NCBI GenBank assembly: GCA_032622095.1
Contig: CP136066.1
Coordinates: forward strand, 99,841,319-99,905,318
Origin: Siphonodentalium dalli
Lineage: Eukaryota > Mollusca > Scaphopoda > Gadilida > Siphonodentaliidae
Direction: 5' to 3'
DNA length: 64,000 nt
The number at the start of each line of letters is the position of its first letter. Position 1 is the first letter of the stretch. Positions 23,901 to 34,936 of the stretch are shown here, piece by piece. The notes under the pieces are model-generated. The model was not told the origin of the DNA, did not search any database, and saw only the letters and a program-made list of their open reading frames with translations. The position numbers and the translations under genes are program-made.

Positions 23901-26185
23901 CACGTATGCATATAACTTCAATCTTGACCGTACAGGCATACCAGGTGCACCTATACACATTACCCATAACCATAAAATCACTCCCTATTTATCTACGCAC
24001 TCCATCCATGATCATACAGACAGCACAAATATACATATACACCCACATGTCACAATACAGCCACACACGGTACACATATACATCCCACCACGACATTACA
24101 GTCACTCCATATATACATAAACAACTCACATATGACCATGTAGCTACTCTCGTTATATCTATACACCACAGCAATGCCCATACGGTCACAACGGCCACAC
24201 ACAACAATACACCGTACAGTCACTACATGTATACCGATTCACTTCACACATGCCCATACAGCCACTCCTTATATTCCTATGCATCTCACCATGGACACCC
24301 CACTCATAACCATATAGTCACTCCTTGTATACATATTCACACCATTCATGCCCATACAGTAACTCCCTGTATATATATTCACCTCACCCTTGGCCATGTC
24401 ACTCCCCGTATCCTTATTGTCACACCATAGCAGAATAGCCACTCAAGATATACTAATACTCCCCAGCCATGTCAGTATATTCACTCCATGTATGCATATG
24501 CACATCATCCATGCCCATATAGCCGCTCGCTATATACACATACCCCTCGCCCATGACCATATAGCAACACATGTGTATACCCGTATAACCTACACATGAC
24601 CATACCGCCACATCACCAAGCAGGAACACCGGGTATACTCATACACCTGACACATGACCATTTAGTCACTCCCTGTATAGCTATTCATTACATTTATGAT
24701 CATACAGTCACTAATTGTATACATACATGTACTCATCTCACCGTTGACCATACAATAACTCCCTGTATACCTATTCACCTCACCTAAGATAATATAGTAA
24801 GTCCCTGGCTACCATCTTGGGTTTCCACCCTGTATCCAGTTGATATGTTTTATCATAATGGACCAGAATAGCCACATATTATGGTTCATCTCAGTTCCGT
24901 TTCAAAGTTCTGCCCATTTCCTTTCAATAATATGGCAAGAAACACAAAAGAGGTTCTCCGCAAAATTCCATACTGCAACTTTAAAATGAATTTGTCATGC
25001 CCCATACGGAACTGGGACAAACATAATAGAACGTAGTTGTCAGTTAATTAACTAACACGTACAATAACCAAGTGAGTCACAATTTACTACCTTGTCGGAT
25101 AACGCAGAGAATAATGTTCGGGATATATGTAAAAAATTAACTTTTTACAAATTTGGTTGCCATTTTGGAAGCCATCTTGAGCAATTTGGTCTATAAACAC
25201 CGTAGTGTGACACATTTAAGATAGACCAATACAATAAATACCTTTGATACCAATGATAGTTGCATTTTACTTAAAACAATTGTCCAACCCTGAAAAGTGA
25301 ATTTTTGTCGAAATTTATGTCAAGTTTGTGAGAGAAAAATCCAATAGTTCTGGTGATGTCAGTGGTGACAATAGAAACAATGATCCATGGTGCATCAGAC
25401 ATGTTAGTATGCAATGTATATAATACAGATTAGCCAATTTTATATATTAACCACAACTTGTAAGCCATTGCAGGACACCCTGGGGCAATATTTACCATTT
25501 TTCATATTTTCGGCGGCCATTTTGGAAATTTTCTACACCAATTTCATTCCCATTGAAGTAAAACATCCGTCCAATAAGATAAAGCACATAGTTGTTGACA
25601 TTCTATTAACAACCTGTGTGGTTTGTCGATAAAATGACTATCAAAATCGTCTTGCAAAAAATCGAAAATTTTACCCCTCTTTTTCAAATCCTCTTTCTGT
25701 ATCTATTACGAAACCCTCGTCAATGGCAAATGTCTTAAAATGACGCTATAATATCACGCTTGATGACTGTCTCAAAAACATTGCCATTTACTAATGATTA
25801 ATGTGAAGAAAAATGGAAGATATGGTGAAATATTAATTAAATTTCCTATTTTCGTGCAGATGACGTCATTTTTCGGCGGCCATTTTTAATTTTTTTCGAA
25901 TTTTTTTGCCGTCATTTTGAAGAAGGACATCATACCAACAAATGGCATATATTTTGTCTGTGTCTTTTGCTAACAACCGATCTATTACAACGATTAAATA
26001 CAGCTGGTCGGAATTAGAGGAAATGGCGGCCATCTTGGATTCAAATGGCTCTAGCACCTAGTAGGGCCACCTTTATTTTTCGGAGAATTCCGGATTCTTT
26101 ATCTGGATACCATAGGGAACAATAAAAATAAGGTTATTTGTAATCATCGGGGGGGTGCAGGTGGACCTTATTGGCTCCCCGACTA
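20916..26185. mobile_element. giant palindromic (foldback) element, 5.27 kb
   Basis: The left arm 20916-22732 and right arm 24368-26185 are near-identical inverse copies of about 1.82 kb, starting TAGTCGGGGAGCC and ending GGCTCCCCGACTA. The flanks read ...GACAAA and AAAGATG..., while the uninterrupted duplicate at 20741 reads ...GACAAAGATG..., which shows a 3-bp AAA target duplication. The outer ~1.35 kb of each arm is unique sequence with repeated CAAAATGGCCGCCGAAAA words. The inner part is a 42-48-bp minisatellite. The apex (about 23201-23321) is a further hairpin, GGTGGCTATCGCTTT pairing with AAAGCGATAGCCACC. The mirrored 63- and 72-codon frames in both arms (21048-21239 with 25866-26057; 21473-21691 with 25414-25632) show no domain I know, so it looks non-autonomous. 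The ends match no superfamily I can name with confidence. Sea-urchin TU and Drosophila FB elements have a similar architecture. Confidence 0.9.
22290..24830. repeat. minisatellite core of the palindrome, 42-48-bp unit
   Basis: On the left half the unit approximates GAGGTGAATAGGTATACA-GGGAGTGACTATATGGTCAT, with phase markers at 22303, 22345, 22393 and 22435. From about 23290 rightwards the same unit runs as its reverse complement. The units between 22733 and 24367 are more diverged than those inside the matched arms. All the apparent reading frames here (for example 23906-24430, 174 codons, His/Thr/Tyr-rich) are translations of the repeat. Confidence 0.85.
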
Positions 26186-26239
26186 AAAGATGACTCAGTG
26201 AAGTTTATAAAGTGAACATAAAAATATTAAGGTAAAAAT

Positions 26240-27560
26240 CTTTTTAAGCATTACTAAACCGTTTAGCACAGTCCACTTCACTCATCCGATCATCACTAAA
26301 CTTCATATTTATCTTGATATTGATCTATCAGATGAGAGCTATCAAATATTTTTTTAATTTTATAGGAAAAAATGGTCGCCAGCGGCCATATTGCATTTAC
26401 GTTATATGTTATCGCGTCATGTCGATATCTAGTATTACTTAGAAATTTCACCTTTCCAGATTCATAATTGCTCCATTGACTGTAACAGATGGAATTATTC
26501 CCCTCTTCGGATAGAGTGTCACTGAAACTTTATTTTGTCAGACTGTCTGTATAGTCACTGATTATATATGGCAATAATCTGTAATAAGATGTAGCACTAT
26601 TTTATTTTATATTTACATGCAGTGGTTTTTATACAACAATTCTAATCCCCCCTAGATCATCATGTGATCGACCATACATCGTGCGAGGACCTGGTTGAAT
26701 TAAGGGGGTTTTATGGATAACTTCTGTCCTCAAGCTAGATTATACTTATGACATTTAATGGCATGTTTCTAACATGGAGGGTTAGATATGCGTGAGACAC
26801 CACCTCTCTTCAATTCACACCAAGTTATCAGCTGTCATATTCGGATATTAGAACCCATAGCCATGATATGTGGTTTATTTTGTGTATACTAGTAATATTG
26901 TTATTTTCAGTACCTTTATATACCAGTACTGTGTATAACAATGCATATACATTAATCCATGTATACATGTATATTGATTCAACGGATTCAGTGGTTTTGT
27001 CCACCAGTCTATCAAATTTGCGGGGAAAACATGGCCACAAGCAGTACACCCTGTTAAATTTCGAATTTGAATCAATTGGCGCACCCTGCAGCCAGCTTTT
27101 ATTGGAGAACTTTTTCTCATGTGGATAGTTTGGGTCACCGCTAGATGTGAGCCATGTTTTGTTCTCAAGCTGTCCTTGTGAAGACATCACTGCCAGCGGT
27201 GATCTTGAATTTTACTATTTTTATGGCTAAATAATTTGGTTGATCCTACAGACGACACCCCTTGTCCGATCGTCACCAGATTCCACAATGATCTTCTGGA
27301 TAACCAGGGGGAGAGTAATCTAATTTTCCCGAATTTCGTTAAAAAACATTACCACAGGCAGCAATTTGGTATCTTACTGTTTGATCCTCTTTTGCGTGAC
27401 TGAATTGTTTAGCAACTGTACAGTCATATCCCTCATCTGATAGTCACCACACTTTATATTGATCTTCGGGCTGACAACTAGATGGGAGCTATCGAATGCT
27501 TTGAATTTTTTTGGAAAACATTGTCGCCAGCAGTCATCTTCTATTTTGGTTTTTATATAC
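26240..27560 (-). repeat. degenerate 'AAGATGGCxGC' array, reverse orientation
   Basis: Reverse-complement relatives of the units at 6050-6760: AAATGGTCGCCAGCGGCCAT (26370), GGCGCACCCTGCAGCC (27080), CATCACTGCCAGCGGTGATC (27184), ATTACCACAGGCAGCAATTT (27350) and ACTAGATGGGAGCTATCGAA (27478). A 120-codon minus-strand frame (26828-27190) and its antiparallel partner are repeat translations. Confidence 0.6.
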
Positions 27561-27790
27561 ATGTATATCTCTTCATTCGGATAGCCAGTATTACGTTGGT
27601 ACTTCAACTTTCCGCATTCCTGTCATCATTTGAAATATAAAAATTTACCTGATACCATGCACCCTTCAAAATTTGTTTCGTCGTATCTATTTAATGACCC
27701 GTATGGTAATATTGATACAGATATATTTGTCAAACATTTCTTTGTACAATATACAGGTATTTAGTTTGTAACTAAATCTAGAAATATATA

Positions 27791-28340
27791 ATAGTAGCTG
27801 GTGGACCCTACTTCGTCCGGGATGTTACCCTCTGATTTTCGGAGAATTGCGCGATTTAACCTTGAATTGACCATTTTAAAGGTGAACGTCATGTCGGGTC
27901 ACGATTTGACCCGCCCAAAACACTCCCCGGACAAAAGTCACGACAAAAGTACCGTCGAAATCCGCCCGGCTTTATCCGATTTGACAATTTTGAATGTCAA
28001 GATCAGGTCAGGGTCATAATTTGACCCACCCGAAACACTCCTGGGACAAAAGTAACAGTAGGTATTATATTTCGTTGAAATACTTCGTTTTACCAGATTT
28101 GACCTTGAATTGATCTTTTTGAATGTCAAAGTCAGGTCGGGATCAAGATTTGACCCGTCCAAATAGTCCAGAAACATGCCTACATCAGCACGTTCGAGAA
28201 CATGGTCCCACGTGAAATTGGACCCGTCAATATTGCTCCCGGGATCAAAGTAGTCCTACACACAAATTTTTAGTCGGATCGGTCAAGGTCCAGAAACATG
28301 CCTATGAGCGAGGTCAAGTTGACACGTTAAATACCAAATC
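27791..28340 (-). mobile_element. Helitron-like remnant with internal diverged repeats
   Basis: The left boundary, read on the minus strand, ends CCCGGACGAAGTAGGG-TCCACCAGCTAC next to TATTATATA. The tandem Helitrons at 30909-33285 end CCCGGACGAAGTCGGG-TCACCTTCTAG before TATATA. Inside, ACCTTGAATTGACCATTTT and GGTCAAGGTCAGG-type words recur at roughly 150-bp steps. It is heavily decayed, and the 5' end is not located. Confidence 0.55.
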
Positions 28341-28562
28341 CGAGTCGGATCAGTCGAGCAGTGTTAGAGTCTATAACACATACACACATGCATTCATGCA
28401 TACACACATACATACAGACAGGTGTTCCAAAATGTATAATCGATAGCTACAACAATTCTATGGTAGATAGTTTACGGCCGAACTGATGCATGCATCTTAG
28501 TTTTCTTGTATATAATCATTTCCATGATACGAGGGGTCTACTCTAATGTTGCAGCGGTTTAA

Positions 28563-28828
28563 AAGATACGGGCGGCGTTGGTGGTGGATATGCTGTTAAA
28601 ATATTCAGCTCCGTCAAAAACCGCCATAAACAGAAAGAATAGTAAAATATAGACAGACTTTGTTCTAATACCAATCCGAATCTTGACGACAATATACTAT
28701 TTACGCGCTGATTATGCTTGGCATATCATCCGCATGTGAACAAAACTATATATATTTTAATATTCCTTCCGTTGATGGCGATTTGAACAAATATGAATAT
28801 TTCTGCAACGAAGGCCGCCCGTGCCGTT
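28563..28828 (+). mobile_element. TTAA MITE, internally deleted copy
   Basis: It has both ends of the 495-bp family (AAGATACGGGCGGCG on the left, CCGCCCGTGCCG on the right, TTAA on both sides), but the middle, including the paired AAAGAGCGTT words, is missing; it jumps from TTCTAATACCAATCCGA to TCTTGACGACAATATACT. Two small frames (28714-28899) are spurious. Confidence 0.8.
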
Positions 28829-29076
28829 TTAAATGTGATATCGTTAGAGTCAGTGTTGGTGCAGTTAGAGGGACAACACATTTACATATAAATCCGTGAC
28901 AGGGTGAATCAAATCAAGTTGATTAAAGGCGCAACGTGCGCAGATGGGGAGGGGGCATCAAAATCAAGGTTGCCGACTTACACTAAACCTATCTGATCTA
29001 AGGGTTTGGTCTAAATAAACAACAATGACTCTATTTGAGTCAGGGATGGGAGATGAGGGTATTATTTTTATTTTAA

Positions 29077-29468
29077 CCCTTTACCCAACAAACCGGCCAA
29101 AACCGGCCAAATAAAGCTTCAACAGCCTAAAATATCTTGGGTATGTCTCAATAAAACCATACAAATATGGATATCATTGGAACCGGCTCATTGACCACAT
29201 TGTGATGGTTATAGTTATGCCATGTGCCAATGCATTCTCTTATATATGCGAGTCGACCATAGGTCGCCTCGCATATATAAGAGAATGCATTGGCCTAAAA
29301 AAAATCTTTTTTTAACACTTTTTACCATTTTTTCTTACATTCTTTAACAATTTTATAATTTGTAATGTGTTAAGCCAATGCATTCTCTTATATATGCGAG
29401 GCGACCTATGGTCGACTCGCATATATAAGAGAATGCATTGGCACATGGCCCTTCTGTTGGGTAAAGGG
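29077..29468. mobile_element. piggyBac-like MITE with two nested palindromes
   Basis: TTAA at 29073-29076 and 29469-29472 bounds a 392-bp element whose ends are CCCTTTACCCAACA and TGTTGGGTAAAGGG. TTAA target duplications with CCCTTT-type ends are characteristic of piggyBac-family transposons. Inside are two 69-bp near-perfect palindromes (29226-29294 and 29374-29442), GCCAATGCATTCTCTTATAT... around a TCGACC centre. The second is the exact inverse of the first, so the whole element folds as a cruciform of cruciforms. No coding capacity. Diverged relatives are at 7441-7660 and 53091-53280. Confidence 0.88.
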
Positions 29469-29472
29469 TTAA

Positions 29473-30425
29473 ATACTCCCAAATGGCATCATCCTGATCA
29501 GGGATGCGTCTGAGGATGGTATGAAACAATATGTTGGCCGACTTCCGCCAAACATATATAGACATTTCTGAGGAATGAGGAATGATTAGCGGTTCTATTT
29601 TGTTAAAGGGACAGAACCTGCGTCTATGGTGTATGGAGGGGGGGGGGGGAGACATTTTAAGCACCGATCTCCCCAAACTCATAAATATACAACTAAATGA
29701 TATGATATGATATGATGCAATTAACTAATTGTGTTGTTTATATTTTACCGTTCACGGCCAGTCAGGAATGGGGTATTCAAAAACTTGTGTGCGCCAGGGT
29801 CGATGATGAGGCTTTGTGCGGATCAACATATTTGTATCTCCTGCAAATTTATATATAGTTATATAAATCCCCAGTGGTACACGATGGTATAAGAAATATA
29901 ATTTTTATTTTTCGAAGTGGCACAGTTCAGGTCGTTACACCTAAATTGGTAAAACAGTTCTTTTGTTATTACAACATTTTATAGGTATATCTTCCAAACA
30001 AGGAATCCAGTGCGTCTGTTTAAAGTATCCGAGGCAGGGACGGATGTCGAAGGAGGGGAAATAGAACTGCTTTAATCAAAACTGTCAACAGTTTCACAAA
30101 TACAGTTATCTCTATGAAGTATATATTGGTGTATATTTTCAGAATATGAAAAATCAGGGATTATATTTGGGGCACCATAGCAATTACGGAAACTGCTTTG
30201 AATTTATAAAGCATAACATATTCTAACATTCTAACATGTACGTGTATAATTTGTTAACCGGTAGCAACATATCACAGATGTTGATGACCTTTTAACCAGG
30301 GAAACGCCGGATCACCTTGCTAGTATAGGTCGATTGATACGCGATATTATATATACACGCGTGGAACCTTAACGGAAGCATAAAATTTCACCATCTGTTT
30401 AAAATTTTCGAGCAGACGTGAGAAA
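29473..30425. other. no gene seen
   Basis: A run of ten or more G lies at 29640-29651, and (ATATG)n-like ATGATATGATATGATATG at 29697-29716. No exon recognised; the 109-codon minus-strand frame at 29353-29682 begins in the flanking MITE. Confidence 0.5.
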
Positions 30426-30426
30426 A

Positions 30427-30456
30427 ACGCTCTTTAGTTTTACCATTTCAAGAATA

Positions 30457-30521
<65 letters not shown>

Positions 30522-30540
30522 TACCGAACGCTCTTTATTA
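30427..30540 (-). repeat. (TAC)22 microsatellite inside a TTAA-MITE relic
   Basis: Twenty-two perfect TAC units (30456-30521) lie between AACGCTCTTTAGTTTTACCA and ACGCTCTTTATTATTGG. These two words are the paired motif of the TTAA MITEs in reverse orientation, so the microsatellite probably grew in the spacer of an old copy. Confidence 0.75.
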
Positions 30541-30833
30541 TTGGTTCATACTTTGATAGATTATTTTTTTTATTGACAATCAGGTCACCTTCACAGGTAG
30601 AATAATTTGAATACACAAACAAACATACACATAGACAGAACATATTATCAGAAAGAGTTAAGTGATTGGTGTTGATTGGAGAAATTAAAGTGATACAACT
30701 ATAAGATAAGGCATTAATGGGCCTACATGGTACTCAATAGAGATTTACTATATACATACTATATATATTATTAATTTGAACACGTTAAATAAACTACAAC
30801 GGGTTATTAAACAGAATAGGGACACCGGCATTG

Positions 30834-30908
<75 letters not shown>
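30834..30908. repeat. (TA)n microsatellite, ~37 units
   Basis: An uninterrupted alternating TA tract immediately precedes the first of three tandem Helitrons. Shorter TA tracts separate and follow the others (31675-31710, 32477-32512, 33286-33300), as expected if TA repeats are the insertion target. Confidence 0.95.
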
Positions 30909-30911
<3 letters not shown>

Positions 30912-31673
30912 ATTATATATTTTGGAAGATCTGTCTGTGTGTGTGTGGTGTGTGTGTGTTCGCGATGAACTCGAAAACGGCCGACCCGATTTCGATGAAA
31001 CTTCGTATGTGAGGTTACTATCGGCCGGGAAGTGGCATAGGCATATTATTTTTCAGATCCGAGGACAACTTTTCGCGTGCCGAGGTCAAATCTGTTTTTA
31101 CGCTGTGTTACGGGATTTTCATTGGAGTTCGGTGCTTACAAATCGATTCGAAACAGCGCGAATAATAAAATGCCAGTCATAATAATGACACTGTGAGAAT
31201 CTTTCGTGTTTCCTCTTTCCAACGATATGTAATGCGTATGTATCCGTTTTAGTTATCTGCCTCAATTATCAAGAAGAAGTGGTACTATCTTCCATCAGGA
31301 TAAAAACAATGCGTAACTTCTGACGTCGTTAGAGGTCATAACGTTAGATCACGTTAACGCTTAACCGGCCGATGCATTTGACTGTTTCAGACGTCTTGGC
31401 GATATCTCGGGCACCTAACTTGATAATTAATGAGCATGTGTATATGAGGCGCGTTTATATACTTGAGTGGAAATCAAATCGGGTTAAACTGGCGGATTTA
31501 TAAGGACGAAATTCGATGCATAGGGTATCTCGGTATCCGCTGGGCCGATTTCCCGGTATCCGCTGGGCCGATTTCCACCATTTTTGGGGTGTTGGTGTTT
31601 GACCCCACCTGACCTTGACCTTCAAAATGGTCAATTCAAGGTCAAAGCCCGGACGAAGTCGGGTCACCTTCTA

Positions 31674-31674
<1 letters not shown>
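30909..31674 (+). mobile_element. non-autonomous Helitron, tandem unit 1
   Basis: It starts TCTATTATATATTTTGG directly after ...TATA and ends with a hairpin (CCCGGACGAAGTCGGG) some 8 bases before CTAG, followed by TATATA. The 5'-TC, 3'-CTAG with an upstream hairpin, and insertion between A and T, are the Helitron hallmarks. Inside are (GT)n near the 5' end, the word CGATTTCGATGAAACTTCG and, near the 3' end, two copies of GGTATCCGCTGGGCCGATTT. No Rep/helicase coding. It is nearly identical to unit 2; the visible differences include CGGCCGACC versus CGGATGACC. Confidence 0.85.
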
Positions 31675-31710
<36 letters not shown>

Positions 31711-31713
<3 letters not shown>

Positions 31714-32475
31714 ATTATATATTTTGGAAGATCTGTCTGTGTGTGTGTGGTGTGTGTGTGTTCGCGATGAACTCGAAAACGGATGACCCGATTTCGATGA
31801 AACTTCGTATGTGAGGTTACTATCGGCCGGGAAGTGGCATAGGCATATTATTTTTCAGATCCGAGGACAACTTTTCGCGTGCCGAGGTCAAATCTGTTTT
31901 TACGCTGTGTTACGGGATTTTCATTGGAGTTCGGTGCTTACAAATCGATTCGAAACAGCGCGAATAATAAAATGCCAGTCATAATAATGACACTGTGAGA
32001 ATCTTTCGTGTTTCCTCTTTCCAACGATATGTAATGCGTATGTATCCGTTTTAGTTATCTGCCTCAATTATCAAGAAGAAGTGGTACTATCTTCCATCAG
32101 GATAAAAACAATGCGTAACTTCTGACGTCGTTAGAGGTCATAACGTTAGATCACGTTAACGCTTAACCGGCCGATGCATTTGACTGTTTCAGACGTCTTG
32201 GCGATATCTCGGGCACCTAACTTGATAATTAATGAGCATGTGTATATGAGGCGCGTTTATATACTTGAGTGGAAATCAAATCGGGTTAAACTGGCGGATT
32301 TTTAAGGACGAAATTCGATGCATAGGGTATCTCGGTATCCGCTGGGCCGATTTCCCGGTATCCGCTGGGCCGATTTCCACCATTTTTGGGGTGTTGGTGT
32401 TTGACCCCACCTGACCTTGACCTTCAAAATGGTCAATTCAAGGTCAAAGCCCGGACGAAGTCGGGTCACCTTCTA

Positions 32476-32476
<1 letters not shown>
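31711..32476 (+). mobile_element. non-autonomous Helitron, tandem unit 2
   Basis: The same length (766 bp) and ends as unit 1, joined to it through a 36-bp TA tract. The 76- and 63-codon frames across the junctions (31584-31814, 32386-32577) translate the 3' end of one unit, the TA tract and the 5' end of the next; they are not genes. Confidence 0.85.
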
Positions 32477-32512
<36 letters not shown>

Positions 32513-32515
<3 letters not shown>

Positions 32516-32535
32516 ATTATATATTTTGGAAGATC

Positions 32536-32568
<33 letters not shown>

Positions 32569-33285
32569 TCGCGATGAACTCGAAAACGGATGACCCGATT
32601 TCGATGAAACTTCGTATGTGAGGTTACTATCGGCCGGGAAGTGGCATAGGCATATTATTTTTCAGATCCGAGGTCAACTTTTCACGTGCCGAGGTCAAAT
32701 CTGTTTTTACGCTGTGTTACGGGACTTTCATTTGAGTTCGGTGCTTACAAATCGATTCGAAACAGCGCGAATAATAAAATGCCAGTCATAATAATGATAC
32801 TGTGAGAATCGTTCATGTTTCCTCTTTCCAACGATATATAATGCGTATGTATCCGTTTTAGTTAACTGCCTCAATTATCAAGAAGAAGTGGTACTATCAT
32901 CCATCAGGATAAAAACAATGCGTAACTTCTATGACGTCGTTAGAGGTCATAACGTTAGATCACGTTAACGCTTAACCGGCCGATGCATTTGACTGTTTCA
33001 GACGTCTTGGCGATATCTCGGGCACCTAACTTGATAATTAATGAGCATGTGTATATGAGGCGCGTTTATATACTTGAGTGGAAATCAAATCGGGTTAAAC
33101 TGGCGGATTTTTAAGGACGAAATTCGATGCATAGGGTATCTCGGTATCCGCTGGGCCGATTTCCCGGTATCCGCTGGGCCGATTTCCACCATTTTTGGGG
33201 TGTTGGTGTTTGACCCCACCTGACCTTGACCTTCAAAATGGTCAATTCAAGGTCAAAGCCCGGACGAAGTCGGGTCACCTTCTAG
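32513..33285 (+). mobile_element. non-autonomous Helitron, tandem unit 3
   Basis: 773 bp with the same ends. It is more diverged than units 1 and 2 are from each other: a longer GT tract, GAGGTCAACTTTTCACG for GAGGACAACTTTTCGCG, GAATCGTTCATG for GAATCTTTCGTG, and a 2-base insertion in CTTCTATGACG. It is followed by a short TA tract and then unrelated sequence. Confidence 0.85.
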
Positions 33286-33449
33286 TATATATATATATAT
33301 CGACGAAAGAGAGGTGTCGCAAAATCACGGACATGACTAATATATGTTAAGCTATATGTGTTGCGATAAAATTCAAGTAACCAACAAGTTCCTTTCGCAA
33401 AAATAACGTCGATCTTTATGATTGTTGAAACACGCGGATATATATAGAA

Positions 33450-33585
33450 TACACTTAGTGTTTCTGAATACCAAATTTACACCACTCGTGGGATTGATGA
33501 TTTACCACACGAGCTTTAGCGTGTGTGGTAAATTATCAATCCCACGAGTGGTGTAAATTTGGTATTCAGAAACACTACTTGTGTA
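33450..33585. mobile_element. hairpin MITE, ~64-bp arms
   Basis: GTGTTTCTGAATACCAAATT, TACACCACTCGTGGGATTGA ... pairs with ...TCAATCCCACGAGTGGTGTA, AATTTGGTATTCAGAAACAC around an 8-base loop near GAGCTTTA. The outermost bases TACAC/GTGTA also pair, so a TA target is possible. Confidence 0.85.
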
Positions 33586-34366
33586 TTTTGTTTTTATCAT
33601 GACCGGTACAGGAGCAAAAAATGCTATGAAATCGAAATAAATCCACTTAAATTAAGACGATTCTGTCACACCATTCACAATCATCCCGTTGTGTTCCCCA
33701 CACTTGACCGTACATCGACGTACACTATCACAGCTGATCAGGCGTATTGATACATTGAATTAGGTCAACACTCAATTGTAGGAATATGGCATCAGTTTAG
33801 CCAATTCACAATAAACTGTAATGAAACCGCCATAAATAAACAACATGAATATATTTGGGAATACGAATTTAATGAATATAAATATAACACATTGCGGGAA
33901 CTTTTTTTTCTCCGCCGGACAGTCAACAGGAAACCACGAAAGTCATTTTGAAATCCACCGTTTGTTGTTCGAGTTTGTTACGTCTATTTCTTGAAATATA
34001 TGTTCAATTTTGCTGATCTGGATGTGATTTCCACGGAATTAACTGTTCGTTTTTATCGCATTAGTGAGTATAATATTCATTTGAATCGAAAGTATCAAAT
34101 TGTTTTCATCGCGAAGCGCTACGTTTTAAAAATAGTCATTTTGATCGAGGTCACGGAAGGTTAATAATGAAAGGTCAACTCGGATGTAGTTCTACTATGG
34201 GTATAAACTTTAACCATTGAAATGCCATTCAAACATGTTACCCACAGTAGAAACGTGTTACCCACGGTCGGACTCCTGTTCACACATAGCAGGGTGTACA
34301 GCACAAATTTATTATATAGCATGTTTGTACACAGTACAATAGGGAGTCATGGTATAAATATATATA
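33586..34366. other. no gene seen
   Basis: AT-rich; a 63-codon plus-strand frame begins at 33559 inside the preceding hairpin. No exon recognised. Confidence 0.5.
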
Positions 34367-34936
34367 TCTCATATATATTTTTAAGACCTCTGTTTGTCTG
34401 TCTGTATGTCTGTCATTTATACAAATCTACGATTCTCGACCGATCGGGACGAAACTTGGTACGTGTGTGTAGTTTGACCAGGCGGTCGTCGTTGTCGTAT
34501 TGGCTTCGCGCATGCGCAGACGAGATATCGGACACGGGTGGAGCTATCGACTTGAAATTTGCTATGTGAATGTATCTTGCCCCGGATACGAATTTTATCG
34601 GGTCGCCGAGCCCGTGCGACGCCAGCTTCGCGCATGCGCAGACGAGATCTCGGAAACGGGTGGAGCTATCGACTTGAAATTTGGTATGTGAACGTATCTT
34701 GCCCCGGATACGAATTTTATCGGGTCGCCGAGCCCGTGCGACGCCAGCTTCGCGAATGCGCAGACCAGATCTCGGAAACGGGCAGAGCTATCGACTTGAA
34801 ATTTGGTTTTTGAATAGCCCGGACAACGTCGGGCTCATCGGCTTTTGAATAGCCCGGACAACGTCGGGCTGGGTAGAGCTATCGACTTGAAATTTGGTTT
34901 TTTAATAGCCCGGACAACGTCGGGCTCATCGGCTAG
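34367..34936 (+). mobile_element. non-autonomous Helitron with triplicated 3' hairpin
   Basis: The 5' end TCTCATATATATTTTTAAG follows a TATATA tract and resembles the 5' end of the units at 30909-33285, including the GTCTGTCTGT stretch. The 3' end is CATCGGCTAG before TATATA. Inside, a 122-bp unit (phase marker TATCGACTTGAAATTT at 34545, 34667, 34789) is repeated three times. The terminal hairpin AGCCCGGACAACGTCGGGCT occurs three times (about 34817, 34851 and 34908). Frames of 63-115 codons across this repeat on both strands are translation artefacts. Confidence 0.8.

Noticed and set aside
23906-24430. 174-codon open frame, the longest in the first half of the window along with 10624-11073
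   Set aside because: It is a His/Thr/Tyr-rich translation of the minisatellite; the mirror frame exists on the other strand.
22290-24830. A regularly spaced array that could suggest CRISPR
   Set aside because: Units are contiguous, degenerate and without unique spacers; the array inverts at a palindrome centre, and the DNA is animal.
20916-26185. Assembly fold-back artefact
   Set aside because: Clean 3-bp duplication, in-register repair of the flanking duplicate and diverged centre argue for a real insertion, although long reads should still confirm it.
34222-34813. Overlapping 63-115-codon frames
   Set aside because: They translate the 122-bp internal repeat of a Helitron; similar residues recur only because the DNA repeats.
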